From Myxocyprinus asiaticus (lineage: Eukaryota; Chordata; Actinopteri; Cypriniformes; Catostomidae), in assembly GCF_019703515.2 (NCBI RefSeq), contig NC_059372.1, forward strand, positions 23,918,931-23,982,930: a stretch of DNA of 64,000 nucleotides, given 5' to 3'. The notes beneath the pieces are model-generated. The model was not told where the DNA came from, ran no database searches, and saw only the letters and a list, made by a program, of their open reading frames with translations. This document shows, piece by piece, positions 12,691 to 25,551 of the stretch (positions are counted from its first letter, which is position 1; each line of letters begins with the position of its first letter). Both the position numbers and the translations under genes were made by a program.

Positions 12691-13078
12691 CTTACAGCAG
12701 TTCTCAGAACTCCACCCCATCCTTCAACACATTATTTCCATTATTTCCAACAGTTCAAACAACTATTAGGCAAACTCTACAGTATTACTTTCATATTGTC
12801 TGTTAAACCTGAGGAATGGCTGTAGTTTACTGTAGAGCAGTTTGACCTGTGTAATCCAGTTTTCAAATGAATGGAGAGATAATGCAGTGTTTCAGTGATG
12901 TCACACAGATGACTAACACTGGTCCGACAGTTAACCATAACGTGACCCTGTGGCAGCCATGTTACTGCATGACCCTCTGGCACTGGTGCACTAGAGACAC
13001 ACACACACGTTGTTTGTTTGTTTCTTAACAGCATGCTTCTAGGGCTATTTCCATGCCATAAACCAGATTAAACTTTTT

Positions 13079-13093
13079 GGGGGGGGGGGGGGG
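13079..13093. repeat. Poly-G tract (15 G)
   Basis: Uninterrupted run of G, a plausible G-quadruplex or polymerase-slippage site. Confidence 0.9.
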
Positions 13094-13472
13094 ACTAAAA
13101 GATGTTTAATATCCATTTTTACTAAAAACTCTCAAATTAAATTTGGACTGACTTTGTTAAAAACCTTATCAAGGGTGTCAATGGAATAAAAAAAACATTT
13201 CTCACAGGAGCAGAAATATTACAATCGAATAAAAAAATGTTTGACAGACAGTGGGTTCTGACAGGATGCACAAATGGGGAGATCACACACTCAATACTAT
13301 CACTATATATTAACGGTGGACACTGACACCTAGTGGTTTGGATGCAGCATCATTTAAAATCAATAGTTTTCAGTTTCGGATGCCATTGTAGAAATTTAGT
13401 ATTCACAGTCAGCCATGATTACTTTAATCAGTGAGTGAAATTGTCTAATAACAGGACAGTTACAGAGATTAA

Positions 13473-13824
13473 AGATGCTGTAAGCTATTTTAGCCATTCT
13501 ACTTCCACGAGACTGAACCGCTGGATTAGCCACAACCCCATCGTGCAGAAACGGTTGTTAAAAACAACAGCAGCAAAAAAGTGCCCTCAACTGACAACTG
13601 TTATGAACAACATGGCTTAAAAATGGCAGTCAATCTCATTAATTCACTGCAACTACAACACAAAATGATTGACAGGTCGAAAACGTCATTGTCCGTGGAA
13701 ACATTTTGTTAGCTGTCACAGAGACAGTTGAGATATCTTACAACACTTATTTCAGTAATATCTCTCAGGGGGTAGGACATTTTTTTGCATACCTTTCAAT
13801 TAAAAAAAAATTGCTTACAGCACA
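13473..13824. mobile_element. TTAA-target non-autonomous element, 352 bp
   Basis: Flanked by TTAA at 13,469-13,472 and 13,825-13,828. The termini AGATGCTGTAAGC and GCTTACAGCAC are inverted repeats. The interior matches, in reverse complement, the sequence from 63,686 to the end of the window. Shared blocks are AACAACAGCAGCAAAA, GCCCTCAACTGACAA, GTTATGAACAACATGGC, ATGATTGACAG and CTGTCACAGAGAC. It has no coding potential. Confidence 0.75.
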
Positions 13825-13896
13825 TTAAGAGAGTAATATTCGGCTGGTCATGTGATTCTAAAATGGCAGCCCCCATGTGTGCACCCTCTCCTTGTA

Positions 13897-14830
13897 AAAC
13901 CCCAATTCCGAAAAAGTTGGGACAGTAATAGTATTGATTTGTAAATGATATTCTCCCTTTGCTATATTGAAAGCACTACAACTTCACATTATATGATGTT
14001 TTACCTTGTGAATTTCATATTTTTTTTGAAAATGTACAGTCATTTCAAATCAGATGACTGCAACATGCTCCAAAAGAGTTGGGACAGTCGAGTGTTTACC
14101 ACTGTGAAACATCACCATTTCTTCTAATAACACTTAAGCATCTGGGCACTGAAGACAAGTTTAAGTTTAGAAAGTGGAATTTTCCCCCCAGTCATCCATT
14201 ATTTAGGTCTTTAGCTGCACAATTGTATGGGGTCTTCGTTGCCATATGGTGTGCTTTATTATGTGCCACACATTCTGAATTGGAGACAGATCAGGACTGC
14301 AGGCAGGCCAATCTAGCACCCACACTCTCTGCTTACACAGCCATGCACTTGTAATCTGGGCAGTATGTGGTTTGAAGTTGTCCTGCTGGAAAATGCAGGG
14401 ACGTCCCTGGATAAGACAGTGCTGGATGGCAGTACATGCTGCTCCAAAATTTTTACATACATATCTGTCTGCATTAATGATGCCCTCACATGCCATGGGC
14501 ACTGACACACCCAGGCTGTTTTTAGAGGTCCTTATATGACACGATTGCCTCACCTGTTTAACATCTCCTGTTTCACATTGCCTTATTTCACCTCAAATTG
14601 TTATTAGTCTTAAATTGCCCGTCTCAACTTTTTTGGAGCATGTTAAAATCATCTGATTGGAAAATACTGCCCATTTTCAAAAAACAATGAAATTCACAAG
14701 GTAAAACATCATATAATGTGTAGTTGTAGTGCTTTCAATACAGCAAAGGGTGAATATAATTTACAAATCACTCATTTTCGTTTTTATTAGCATTTTTCAT
14801 ACCATCCCAACTTTTTTGGAATTGGGGCTG
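13897..14830 (-). mobile_element. Tc1/mariner-like element, internally deleted
   Basis: The ends CCCCAATTCCGAAAAAGTTG and CAACTTTTTTGGAATTGGGG are near-perfect inverted repeats, and a TA flanks each end (13,895-13,896 and 14,831-14,832). A second, inner pair repeats the terminal motif: CATGCTCCAAAAGAGTTGGG near 14,064 and CAACTTTTTTGGAGCATG near 14,625. This is an IR/DR arrangement, known for several fish Tc1-like elements. At 934 bp it is shorter than a complete 1.3-1.6 kb element, consistent with loss of the transposase N-terminal half. Confidence 0.8.
14203..14553 (-). pseudogene. Tc1-like transposase, C-terminal remnant
   Basis: This 116-codon frame carries the end of a DD34E-type transposase catalytic domain. 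The second catalytic Asp lies in CIFQQDNFKPHTAQ, followed by VLDWPACSPDLSPIQNVW. The helix-turn-helix domains and the first catalytic Asp region are missing. The spacing from the Asp to the third catalytic position is the canonical 34 residues, but that position is Gln rather than Glu (SPIQN where SPIEN is expected), which should abolish catalysis even without the deletion. It belongs to the element at 13,897-14,830. The assignment is firm; the protein cannot be active. Confidence 0.8.
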
Positions 14831-15982
14831 TAGAATAAAACCGCTTTTATAAGATAACTGATATGACTGGAGTCTTCATTTTAATGTGAGTGGTCATAAT
14901 TTCCTACATATTTTGCAAAATTACAATTCATGTCTTTAGGAGTTAAACTTTTTAAATGCAGTAGAGTAAATCTACTGGAAAGAGCGCAACGCAACAGTCT
15001 GGTTCCAGAAGTAAAAATCCTATTCATTTTCTCCATAGGTACATTTATTTTTTATTATATCTTATAAGCCTTTAAAGACAGACCTATCATGTGCTCTGAG
15101 GTTGTTAATCGATGGCTTCTGTTGAAGCCATCAGTTTATTTTTACTTAATCAAAACAAAAACAATTATGTTTAATAGTGGAATTTCTACTAAACTACACT
15201 GCCTGTGATCCAGCAAAGAAACATCCACTGATCAGTGATTTGCGGCCAACAGCTCCGCAGTGCACGCCCACTTCCATGACACACTGCAAATGAGACAATT
15301 GAGTTCATTTGCATCTATTTTAATTCGTTTGAAAATTTGCAATAAATTTAAAATGCATTTTGTATAGTTTAAATAAACTTAATATTTGTATATTTTTCCA
15401 TCATTTTTAATTTGATTACGTCAATTGCACTGCTTCATGGGATTGTAGTTTGTGCCCTCATAAAAGACGTTAAGTACAAAGTCTTGAACTTTTGTCTTTT
15501 TAGATGATTTTCAAATACTTTTTTGCTTAAAATCAAAGTTTGTGATGTTTGTAATCACCTCGGAGCTGGTTGGTTTGGTTCATGGCTTGGAACTCATGAA
15601 GGATTTTATAAAAAGTCTACGGAAAAAATGAATGGGAAAAATACTTCCAGAACCAAGACGGCTGGAAAAGTGGGTGGGCACTGAAGCACAAGTCCATTTT
15701 GCCAAATAAACAAACAAGAATAAATTTTTTTTCATGCAAACATGGTAGATAAAGATGAGTTTCAAATGGATGTGATCTCCACGCTAGCAGTGATATAAAG
15801 TGGCGCGTAAGTGGAATTGCAAATACTCAATAGCTCTGCTATGCCTAATGGCGACTGGAGTGGGACTGTGGTGTATTGCTACAATAGAGTATAATTTCCC
15901 CTCCCCGCTCTGATGGAGCCACTTCACTCTGATGAAGAACAAGAGCACTGAGCTGATTCTATGACCACAGTTTGTGTTTCCA

Positions 15983-15999
15983 CCCCCCCCCCCCCCCCC
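15983..15999. repeat. Poly-C tract (17 C)
   Basis: Uninterrupted run of C. Confidence 0.9.
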
Positions 16000-16379
16000 G
16001 CTCTCCTCTTTGTCCTCAATGACACACCTACCCACCCAAAAACAGCAAGCTTGTCATTTTTATATGTTACCATTCAGGTCTCATCGATTTCTCATAATCA
16101 AAGATAATATGAAAGGCTAAGATGAATACACATCTCGCTCGACAAGGGTAAACAAACAGCAAAGGTCGCAAGGTACAGGGAGGCTTCAACCTCGGTTTGA
16201 AATCCACGTTCATTTATGCGCCATTAACAGCCAGTTACGGTCAGTGGAACTGTAGTAGTAGCAAAATCAATTACCTCAGCAAGTATTGATATGTCTCGCA
16301 GCCTGTTTACAATTTAATCTCCAACTTGTCAGAGTCATTATTTTCCTAATCACAACTCTCGCTCTTCTGCGCCTTTGTC

Positions 16380-16560
16380 TCTGGCTCATGTTTAAGGGAA
16401 CAAAAAGGTCATAAGCTTGAGCGCTCCCCAGGGCGCAGCCTGCCACTGCCTTAATTATTCCTGTGCAAGAGATGACAAATGAAGTGGATCAAATCAAAGG
16501 TGTCAGTAGCTCTTATGACACTAGCCCAGACGCATGGGTTAAAAAAAAAAAGAGGTCAAC
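16380..16560. promoter_or_regulatory. Candidate non-coding regulatory block
   Basis: This is a GC-balanced, repeat-free stretch with a cluster of familiar developmental binding words: TTAATTATT (homeodomain-like), GATGACAAATGA, ATCAAAGG (TCF/LEF-like) and TGTCA (TALE-homeodomain-like) within about 100 bp. Such words are short and common, so the call rests on their clustering and on the lack of repeats. Conservation was not tested. Confidence 0.25.
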
Positions 16561-18159
16561 CTAAAAGGAAAAACTAGTTAATGCCTCCCTGCAATAATTA
16601 TCTGTGAAACCTCTTTAAGTGGCAAACTGTTGTGGAGAGTCTGGTCATAATTCTAGCCCTCCCTCTCTCTCTCTTGCTGCCTCACTACATTAATGTGAAG
16701 AAAATCCATACCTACATCCATTCTATTGATGGGTCATTCAACCGCAATAGATAAAACAAAAAACAACCCAGTGATGTGTCCATTACTCAAATTGCATCCA
16801 ATCACAATAGTGCCAGACAATATCCTCATGAGTCTAAAGAGTGTATCTCTGATGCTAACCTAGCTAAAATGCAAAAATCAACAAGGAGATCATCAGCAAT
16901 CTCACCATTTGTATCTTGGCCAGTAATCATTGAGGAATGGAGGCTGCTGCATTATTTACTGGCTAATGTATAATTCAGAGCCAACAGCAGATTTAATGCA
17001 TAAATAAAGCTGTGATACACTTGCATTAAATGTTTACTCACCAAAATAGGATCTGAAAGTACAAACACGTTAGTACGGTGCCTTTGAAAGTTTCAAATCT
17101 GTCACAATTGTTTGTTTTTTTTTCATCTTAGCGACTAGTGCTAAAAGTGTAAATGGTTTGCAGGTGTCAAGACCCGCAACCTCCTTTGTTCACCACAAAG
17201 AAACATAAACGGAGATCAAAATGAGACACTCCGATTTCAAAGAACAAGATCTCAATTGCTTCATTTAAAACACAGGCCGGTGGGCAAGAGCTAGCAAGTT
17301 TCTCTTTGACAAACACAAACACGATTAGGAAACGTGGTGGAAATCCAAGTTTAACTACTTTTGGCAATAGTTAGAAGTGTTAACTCTTTTTATGATATAA
17401 TATTTTGGCTAAAAATAGATGCTATTTTGAAAATAAGTCTGATTGTTTATTGCTCTTTTAGCAGCAGTTTTCAAAACACAGTATGTCAACTTGTAGACGA
17501 AAGGTTACCAAACATTAAATTATAAATACAAAACAATGATTCACAATTCTTGCAAATTAGAATGATTTACAGAACTGATCAAACATGTCACCCAAAATTC
17601 CCTACAGGTCATGCTGTTGACCCGTGTTCAGGTTGGCCTAGTTAACATTGTGCGGTGACTCAAACATTTGTGATAAGACAGTATTTCAACTGCAAGGTGT
17701 AAAACTAGAATACCTTGAGGAGAAAAGAAAAAGAAAAAAGTGACCAACAAGATCACACAGTCTACTGAATTGTAAATATTTACCGTACTTTGATATGCCT
17801 GCACTTTATTAAAGAATATATGCACAATGCCTGAAAGACATGCAGGTTATTCAATTTAAAATTTAGTTTCAAAGCAACTCAGTCAACAAGGACAATCCCA
17901 CTAAAGCAATTGCAAGTATATTTAGGACACAATATTCATAATGGACCACAGTAGGGCTGAAAAATCAAATCTAAATCGTGATATGACGTAGTGTGATTAT
18001 TAAACCGCAAAGGGTGTGATTTAATTAAGTATGTAGTCCGCATGTGCTGCTCGCTGAGCTTACTGTATGTGTGCAACTCTGTTCTCTGTAGTGTAAGACA
18101 TACTCAAAGCGCACGTGAGTCTAATGAGCTGAGTGCATTACATTTTCAGCGCTCTCGAT

Positions 18160-19231
18160 TAGAGCTGGGTGACATATCGAATATTAACGATATAATCATA
18201 ATGATTTTGCTGACGATATATGATTAAGCTATATCGTGAATACAGCGATGATTTTAATGTGCTTTGTTTTGGCCATCGCAACAGTAGACTGATTTCACGA
18301 TCCTTCAGGCTTGCACAATTAATCAAAACAACATCAAAATGGCGATATGTTCAAATGTTTTTATAAAACTGCGAGAGGCTTTGATTAGAGAGAGAATCAT
18401 GGTCTGTGCGCTTCAGAATAATCGGGTGACGCGCTGTTCTGTGCATGTGCGGGAATCATGGGCATGTGTTTTTAGGGCTTTTAAAGCAGTTCACGTGCAT
18501 TGCGAAATCAAAAGTTCTACAGGTTCAAGCATTTGCGCAATTCCAAATATTAGTAGACCTAACTGCTACAAGTTAATATATAAATCTTAAATGTGGCTCA
18601 GTATAAGAGAAGACAAGATGACAGCGTTTCACCAGATGTGGGACATTATAAATACACATGGCACTTTCAGTCAAAATAAAAGCTCCAGGTGAAGTAGATA
18701 GGACACAAATATTTTACTTTCATATAAAAGTATCAAATCTAATACTTAAAATAATAATGATAATTCAGTATTGTATTATAATAATAAACTTGACTGGGTC
18801 CCCACAGTAATAATGTCTTAATATGCAATATTCAACTTGTTAATTCAAACTAAATGTTTAAGTAAAAATATATGAAGGTAAACAATGCTTTTTATAACTA
18901 TGTATCATTGTAAATAAAATATAAATACAAAAACGCATATCAATGAAAATGATTAAATCTCATTCCCCCTTGTGTTCATTTAGTTAAATACTGTAGGGAA
19001 ACATGCCCATATTATTTTCAAATATATATTTATTCAATGCCTTCAAAATATTGAATCTAATCTTCTACAGTGGCTGTTTGGATGAAATGATGGTTCCTCT
19101 GATTTAGTAAATAATAATTTTTGATCCATTTCAGAACAAACACATAATTATCAATATATAGGCCTTTATCGAATATAGTCAATAGGCTGAAAAATATTGA
19201 GATATAATTTTAGTCATATTGCCCAGCGCTG
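18160..19231. mobile_element. hAT-like element nested in the 17.95-20.53 kb element
   Basis: It starts TAGAGCTGGGTGACATATCG and ends ATATTGCCCAGCGCTG, an inverted pair. The flanking 8-bp duplications CTCTCGAT (18,152-18,159) and CTCTTGAT (19,232-19,239) match at 7 of 8 positions. The interior has many ATATCG/CGATAT words near the ends and no transposase frame. Confidence 0.75.
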
Positions 19232-19304
19232 CTCTTGATTCACTAATTGCACATTTATTTAATTCTAAATATGTTGGCTGCTTAAAGTTACATTCCATCT
19301 AAAG

Positions 19305-20363
19305 CAGAGGTGTCCAAACTAGGGCTCACGGGCCAACTTTGGCCCATGATGACCTTTGATTTGGCCCGCCTTGCCATAGATGACAAGAGGGAAAAAAAAT
19401 ACGCGTATAAGTGATTTAATTTTTAAAGATGTATGCGTACTTCAATGACCTTTAAATAAGTGCGGGAGCGGGAACTGAAGCAGTGTCAAGAAATGACAGG
19501 TAGTAAGGTGGACTCGTGGAACAGTGCATACAGAAATGAAATATGGCTTGAACGCGCACTATACATCGTGCAGCATTTCATATATGCGTGAACGCGACCA
19601 CTGAGATGCACCCGTGAAGCGGGCTTTATAAAGTCAGGTGAGGGAGCATTTCAATATAAACAACGGTTCCGTTCACTCCAAACACCGCACAACATTACAA
19701 CAAGCACTATAAGTGAATAGACCAGTACGCTCAAATCCCTTTTCTACCCTGTCAGCTAGACAAAAACAGTAATGCAGTAAATTAATTCTTCATATTTCAT
19801 CTTCTTATTCTGACTAAAACCCGTAACAGCATTGTTTAATTAAATAATCCTATTACATTTGGCAGTCCCAATAAAGGGTATTATTGAGTGAAATCCAGAA
19901 CAATGTGAGGCCTAGTTCTATGTTAAGAAATATCTTTAATAACTTGTCACAAAACAAAATTTCCTACTTGATAGTATTACATAATGCCATTATATGTTCA
20001 TCTCTCCAAAACTCCACAAAACTGCACAGAACTACTGTGTGTTCAATGTGAGGAGATGCGCTGTTCTTAAAGAGACAGTAACCATGTTTTAAGAGACGCT
20101 TACATTTTTAGCAGTCATTTTATTCAAAGTGACTCACAAATGACAGACACAACATACATAAAAATTGTATTGAAATCAGTTGTGTGCATTGTGCAAGTAT
20201 AGGACACTTGATTATTTAAATTTTAGAGGTCTGTGTGTTTTGTAGCATTAATATTTAATTTTAAAATAATACAGTTTGATATATGCAATGTTTACTTTTG
20301 GCCCACTGCCTTCAATGAAGTTTGATTTTTGGCCCTTCATAGGAATAAGTTTGGGCACCTCTG
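19305..20363. mobile_element. hAT-like element with perfect 8-bp duplication
   Basis: The termini CAGAGGTGTCCAAACT and AGTTTGGGCACCTCTG are inverted repeats. ATCTAAAG flanks both sides (19,297-19,304 and 20,364-20,371), a perfect 8-bp target duplication. TTTGGCCC words recur in inverted orientation near both ends. The perfect duplication suggests it is younger than the two elements around it. No coding frame of note remains. Confidence 0.85.
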
Positions 20364-20534
20364 ATCTAAAGTAACCTCATAATGAAAGAATGGATGAGAG
20401 CATTTCTATTCCTTTCTCTCTTTCTTTAGCGTACCACTACAATAAAAGCTTTTTTTTTGTTGTAAATTTGTATAATTATATGGCAGTTCAAATTGCAATC
20501 GCAATATTTTTTTTGTCCCAATCGTTCAGCACTG

Positions 20535-21465
20535 GAGCACAGCAAATCTTCAATACATGGATCACCCACATGGGTTTGAAATTATAGGACGTTTGGGTTA
20601 CCAGACCAGAGCTTTAAACTCTACCTCCACTCCAAATTTTTAACTGGTTTCTACACTGATGCCAGATCATAGCTCTATGGTTCAGTATGAGCAAGCAAAG
20701 AAATGTCCTTCAGCCAAGTACTGACATTTCAGTGCCTCTGTTTTCTTGTCTTAAAGGCACAAAGCACAGACATATGTGACACTTTCCAACTAGGCACCAC
20801 TGGGACATCAAGGCATGCAAGTGGCCTGAGACTCAAGTTCTCACAGGTTCACACCTCGGCCAACCTGTCAGCTGCAATGCGATGTTCCAGCCCTGGAACA
20901 TTCCAAAGGTATGTGTGATGTTGAGGGATAGTGCCCAAAACATTGTCAAACAAAATCCCTATCCAAGACACTAAAAATAAGCTTTGGATGGTTGTATGGC
21001 TCTTGTTTCTAAACTTCTAAAAATAATGTTGACTGTCAGCATTTTGAGTCAACCAAACAAGGCTGCATAATTGTCAATATATGTTTTTTATTAAAGTACT
21101 GTTATGCTTATAACCTCATCAAACTTTTCACATATTTCTTTAGATAAGTTAATTATTGTAAGGCACAAACACTTACATTATAATAGCCTGCATTCAAGTA
21201 CCTGATAATTAATCTATTTTTACTCTGTCAGAAAGAGTAAAAGCCCTGATGTACTTCCGGAGATGTTCTTCTGGGTTCTTCATTCAGGGATAAAAGAAGT
21301 CCAAACAACGGTATACTGTTTGCGAACATTCAGACACCCGCCACTGTGGGAGGCGTTCAGAAGTACAATTAAATATGAGGATGCTCAGTAAAACCTTAAC
21401 TAACATGACATTAAAATGTGTTAATGACTTCGTGCCTCATTCTATAGCTGTGTCACAAATGACAC
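20535..21465. other. Non-coding DNA, no feature recognised
   Basis: No gene or element termini were recognised. From about 21,445 the sequence (CTGTGTCACAAATGACAC) looks like the start of another decayed element, which is interrupted by the one at 21,466-21,691. Confidence 0.45.
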
Positions 21466-21691
21466 CAGTGTTTCCCATTAATTGCCTAGACTGTGGTGGC
21501 CCGCCACAGTTCCATAAAACCACAAATATTTTTACACTTCTCATAACATAAGACCTCTATCGTTGTGTTTTACGCCGTTGCTTTGGCAAAGCATCTCTCA
21601 CTCCCAGTCTTACAGGGGAGCAGCCCCCAGACCCCCCAGAGGGTCCAAGGTCCACCCACCACAGTCTCACAAAGCCCTGTGAGAAACACTG
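21466..21691. mobile_element. Short non-autonomous hAT element (226 bp)
   Basis: The ends CAGTGTTTCCC and GAGAAACACTG are of the classical hAT CAGTGTTTCCC type. The inner words GTGGTGG and CCACCACAG also pair. The flanking 8-mers AATGACAC and CAACACAC share 5 of 8 bases, a weak, decayed target duplication. Confidence 0.65.
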
Positions 21692-24600
21692 CAACACACT
21701 ATTCACTTATAAAATATACTATGCACTCAGCCATGTGTTTGAATTTTCAAAGTGTAGTATCATTCCAAATGGAACAATTAACTTTTTTTACTACACGGAA
21801 GCATTCGCCATTTAACAGCTGACGGAAGTGACGTTTCAAGCGCACGTGATGTGTTGCTGCTAGCTTTAGCACATTAGCCAACCTCAGTTCAATAGTTGTA
21901 TATTAAACAATGTACATATTCACACAGCTTGGGGTGAAGTAAAGCATTCAACTCATTTGTAAGGTGCTGTATCCACTGAAGTTTTGCCAGTTGTTACATT
22001 CTTCATTTTTTATTTTTATTTTGTCAGACCAGTGGCACAGCCAAGTAACGCCCCTTCCACTATCTATGGCAAGCCGCGTGCATTGAGTGCATGAAGTGTC
22101 CAACATTCCACTCTGTTTTGATGGTTGAAAAAGTGCATCATCCGGGTAATTAAAGTACATTTCTTTTTGTTGCATTTTCAGTGTAAATGTACTACTCGCA
22201 CTACTTACACTACAAAATGGAGCAGAATAGTGCAGTTATGAGTTGAATTCACATGAGGTCATTAAAAGAAGCTGTTTTAACTAGTCAACAATGTTGTTTT
22301 GCAGAATACAGACAAAAGAATGATAAGCTATCTTACTGTGGGCAGATGTGTGAATGGATTTAGCTGCAGATGGCACATGTGAATGGGCACTTAAGAGGAT
22401 TTGAGTATATTTGTTTTCTTTGGTAGGCCAATTAAAAAAAAAAAAAAAAAAGAAAAAGAGACATGTTCTTGGAAAATGTCTCTACACAAACGACAGTACA
22501 GATGTAGGTCAATTTGCACCAGCTTGCTAATAACTACACTCCGGTGTGTTCATGTTGACTGCTTTTGACTGACTGAACAACATAAACAGAATTAGCTGCC
22601 GGCCTCAAAGGTGGAGCTTCAGGTCACACCTACTGATGACGTGGATCAATGGCAGTTGGAAAGTGTTTAGCAGCCGGTAAGAAGTCTTCCTAAAAGCAAC
22701 GTGGTGATTACGAACCACTGAAACGAACGCAAAAACACCTTTTTGGCTGGATTTTGTTCTAAATGACGTCACGCTTGTTTTTTCTTTGATTTCGTAGGAA
22801 GTATATCAGGGCCTTAAGAGAGTAAAAGTCTAGAGTGCTACTTCTGGCAGCTAAGCATAAACAACAGGCTTACTTCATCACATCAGAGGTATCATTATTC
22901 AGAAAGTTTGTTCAGATTAATATGAATTGTGTCACAAAAAGACGACGACTCACATAGTTAAAAAAATTGAGAAATAAATCGCCTGTCTATGAACAGCCAA
23001 TCTAGCTTAAAAGTAAACTGTATTAGCCTCAAAAAGCTGATTAGTCCATTACTAAACGAAATAAGCCAAGACAGGCGATCTGTATTTAATGTTGAGTATG
23101 TCTCTCTCTGTTTGATTCAATAGCCCCTTACTAACATTGTGTAGTGTGACTGTAATGTACTAGTGATCTTGACAAATGCTTGTCCACCCACAACAATTAA
23201 TCACTGCACTGTGGTCATAAATTACATCTTGCTTTTCAGAGTCACATCTAGTAGCTATAAGCTGGTTAGTTAAGCCATCCCTAGAGACAGAGATGGGATT
23301 TGAGGTTCAGAGCATCTCCCTACAGTAAAGATGATGTTTCAGAACGGTAATGGAAAATGACGTGTTGTTTCAGTAGTCAGACAAATCTGGAACCTACTCA
23401 GGACAACAAAGTTTCCAACCCAACACATGTTTTCAAGATGAAAACACTTGAGGACTGCATTTTTATGTTAACTATCACCAGAAATGTTGTGTTGTTCTAC
23501 ATGAAAAGCTCAATGACAAGGACAAAGTGAATACTAGTAAGGGTGTACAGGCGTAAAAGCATAAAGACTCCATCTGACATCCCTAACAGAGCAGGAAAAC
23601 AGTGGGACCTGTGGGACCCCGAAACTCACTTTATGACCATGTGCTGGATTAACAGGTCCAGATGTCCCCTCTCACTTAACATGTGCAAGACATCTCGAGT
23701 AAGGGCTCAGCTGCTTTAGAGCTTATTAAAAAAATATCAGTTTCAATTATACCCATTATCTTCCCGCGCTCCTCAGGTTTACATTTATTTGACATCAACA
23801 AGCCTCTTTGCCGCCAAGATATATGTTTAATGCACAAATCAACCAATTCGATTCTGGAGGTAAGCTGTGCTTAACTGCAAAGGGCTTATCAGGTTAAATT
23901 CAAAAGCAACAATCAACCACCTTCTGGCACAGACCGAAAAAAGGAATGAAAAACAATTACGACAAAAAGAATGGTGCTAAAACACACCACACTGTGTACC
24001 AGTGAAGCCTAAGGAATGAGTCGAACAAAGACGAGCCTATTACCACACCGATATCAATCTGCTCTTAGTGCTTGCTGCTGCAGAAGCATTCAGACGACTC
24101 AGCTGCTTGGGCTGTTTACATTTTGACAGTGTCAGGTCTCTTTGGCACTAGGGCTATAAGCAGGCGCCTGTGGTTACTGTATCTATTATCAAGGGGAAAG
24201 TGCCAACACATTCTTGTAAACAAAGGAGAGTCTACCTACAAATTCGTAGAGACAAAGCCAAACCTGAAAATGCTTGAGGCCACCATTCGTAATGAATGAG
24301 AGCAGTTCTCACATATCTTTTAGAAACGAAGTCCATTGAATAAGCTTTTAGTCAATCACACATTCATCTGCTAATAACACGTCTTGGCTAAAGGTTGCAT
24401 TGGGTTTGACTGCAATAACCGCGACATTCTGCGACAATACAAACGCAACAGGAAGCTCGAACATGACATTAATTACCTCTGCCCTTTCTCCAATTCATTA
24501 AGCATAACATTACTCTGTCTTGCCCCACAGAACTGAATGCAGAACCATTAAGGCCTCTTCCAACAGAGGGAAGAGAGACGTGCAGTGTAATACCAGCCAG

Positions 24601-25509
24601 TTCCATCATGCGAGCAGATTAAATAACATGCCTGCCCAAGCCCTGTCAAACATTCAGCAGCCATCACGCACCAACACACTCTCTAAAGAAACCCCTCCAT
24701 CAGCCCTGCCACACTGCCTTTGATCCAGCTATCGCGACCGTTTGATGCTTTTAAGGTGGGGGATCACTCACAGGCAAATCTGTGTGCAGAATGGTTAAGA
24801 TATGTTCCCTGACAAAAATGTATCTGTATTGGTTGCATGGATAATTCAATTAAGTGCAAATGGCAAACTCCAAGTGTGTGTGTTTGTGTGTAGCTGCTTC
24901 TGTGAAAACACATAGGCTAAATGTTATTGTGCGCTTAGGCATTAAACATTTAGTAGCCTTTCTCGGCTGCTCAAGCAAAGAGCCAAGCAGTTGTTAAGGG
25001 AGAAGGATGACACAGTTAATCATACACCCACACACTGCAAATGAAGGCCCGGCACCCAGATGTATCATAATGAGAACATTAAAACATACAGCACTCGTGT
25101 TGTTAGCTAGGAGTCATTTAAACCGAGAGAGACCAAAGATGAAGGAGCTCAGACAAGGACATTTGGTAACACCAAACGCTAAAACGTATCCACTAATCAA
25201 AATAGGCAACACTTTATTACTTTATTCAAGGTTTATGACACACACACACGACTGACTACAAATGCGGATGATTTCAATTAACAGGCAACGAGTAGGTTGT
25301 TTTCACAAATTCAACCTGCAGTCCATGCATTTTAAAGTCATCAAGCTCAAACAGCTTTTCATGAGTGTAACAAAAGACAATGAAAGCATTGTGTTCCTCT
25401 CTGTGGTCTTCAGTTCCTCTGCAGGAGATGCTTCACTAAATGTTATATTTCCTTCACCTCAGGCTACCCTCAAAGCCATGGCATGTGTAACAGGGTTTCT
25501 GAAAGCTTT

Positions 25510-25551
<42 letters not shown>

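Larger units (their letters stand above)
10801..13472. other. Mostly non-coding DNA with simple repeats
   Basis: No gene was recognised. Simple repeats are an (AC)n run at about 12,665-12,690 and a 15-base G run at 13,079-13,093. A CTG/GCT-rich patch lies near 12.1 kb. The block 11.4-12.6 kb is free of recognisable mobile elements. Confidence 0.5.
14831..17951. other. Repeat-poor non-coding DNA
   Basis: No gene was recognised. A 17-base C run occurs at 15,983-15,999. The stretch 15.8-17.8 kb lacks recognisable element termini and includes the motif-rich block annotated at 16,380-16,560. Confidence 0.5.
17952..20534. mobile_element. Outer hAT-like element carrying two inner hAT-like elements
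   Basis: The left end is TAGGGCTGAAAAATC and the right end is AATCGTTCAGCACTG. The flanking 8-bp duplications GACCACAG (17,944-17,951) and GAGCACAG (20,535-20,542) match at 7 of 8 positions, as expected for an old hAT insertion. The interior is split by two further elements (18,160-19,231 and 19,305-20,363). Removing both leaves an element of about 450 bp without coding capacity. Confidence 0.7.
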
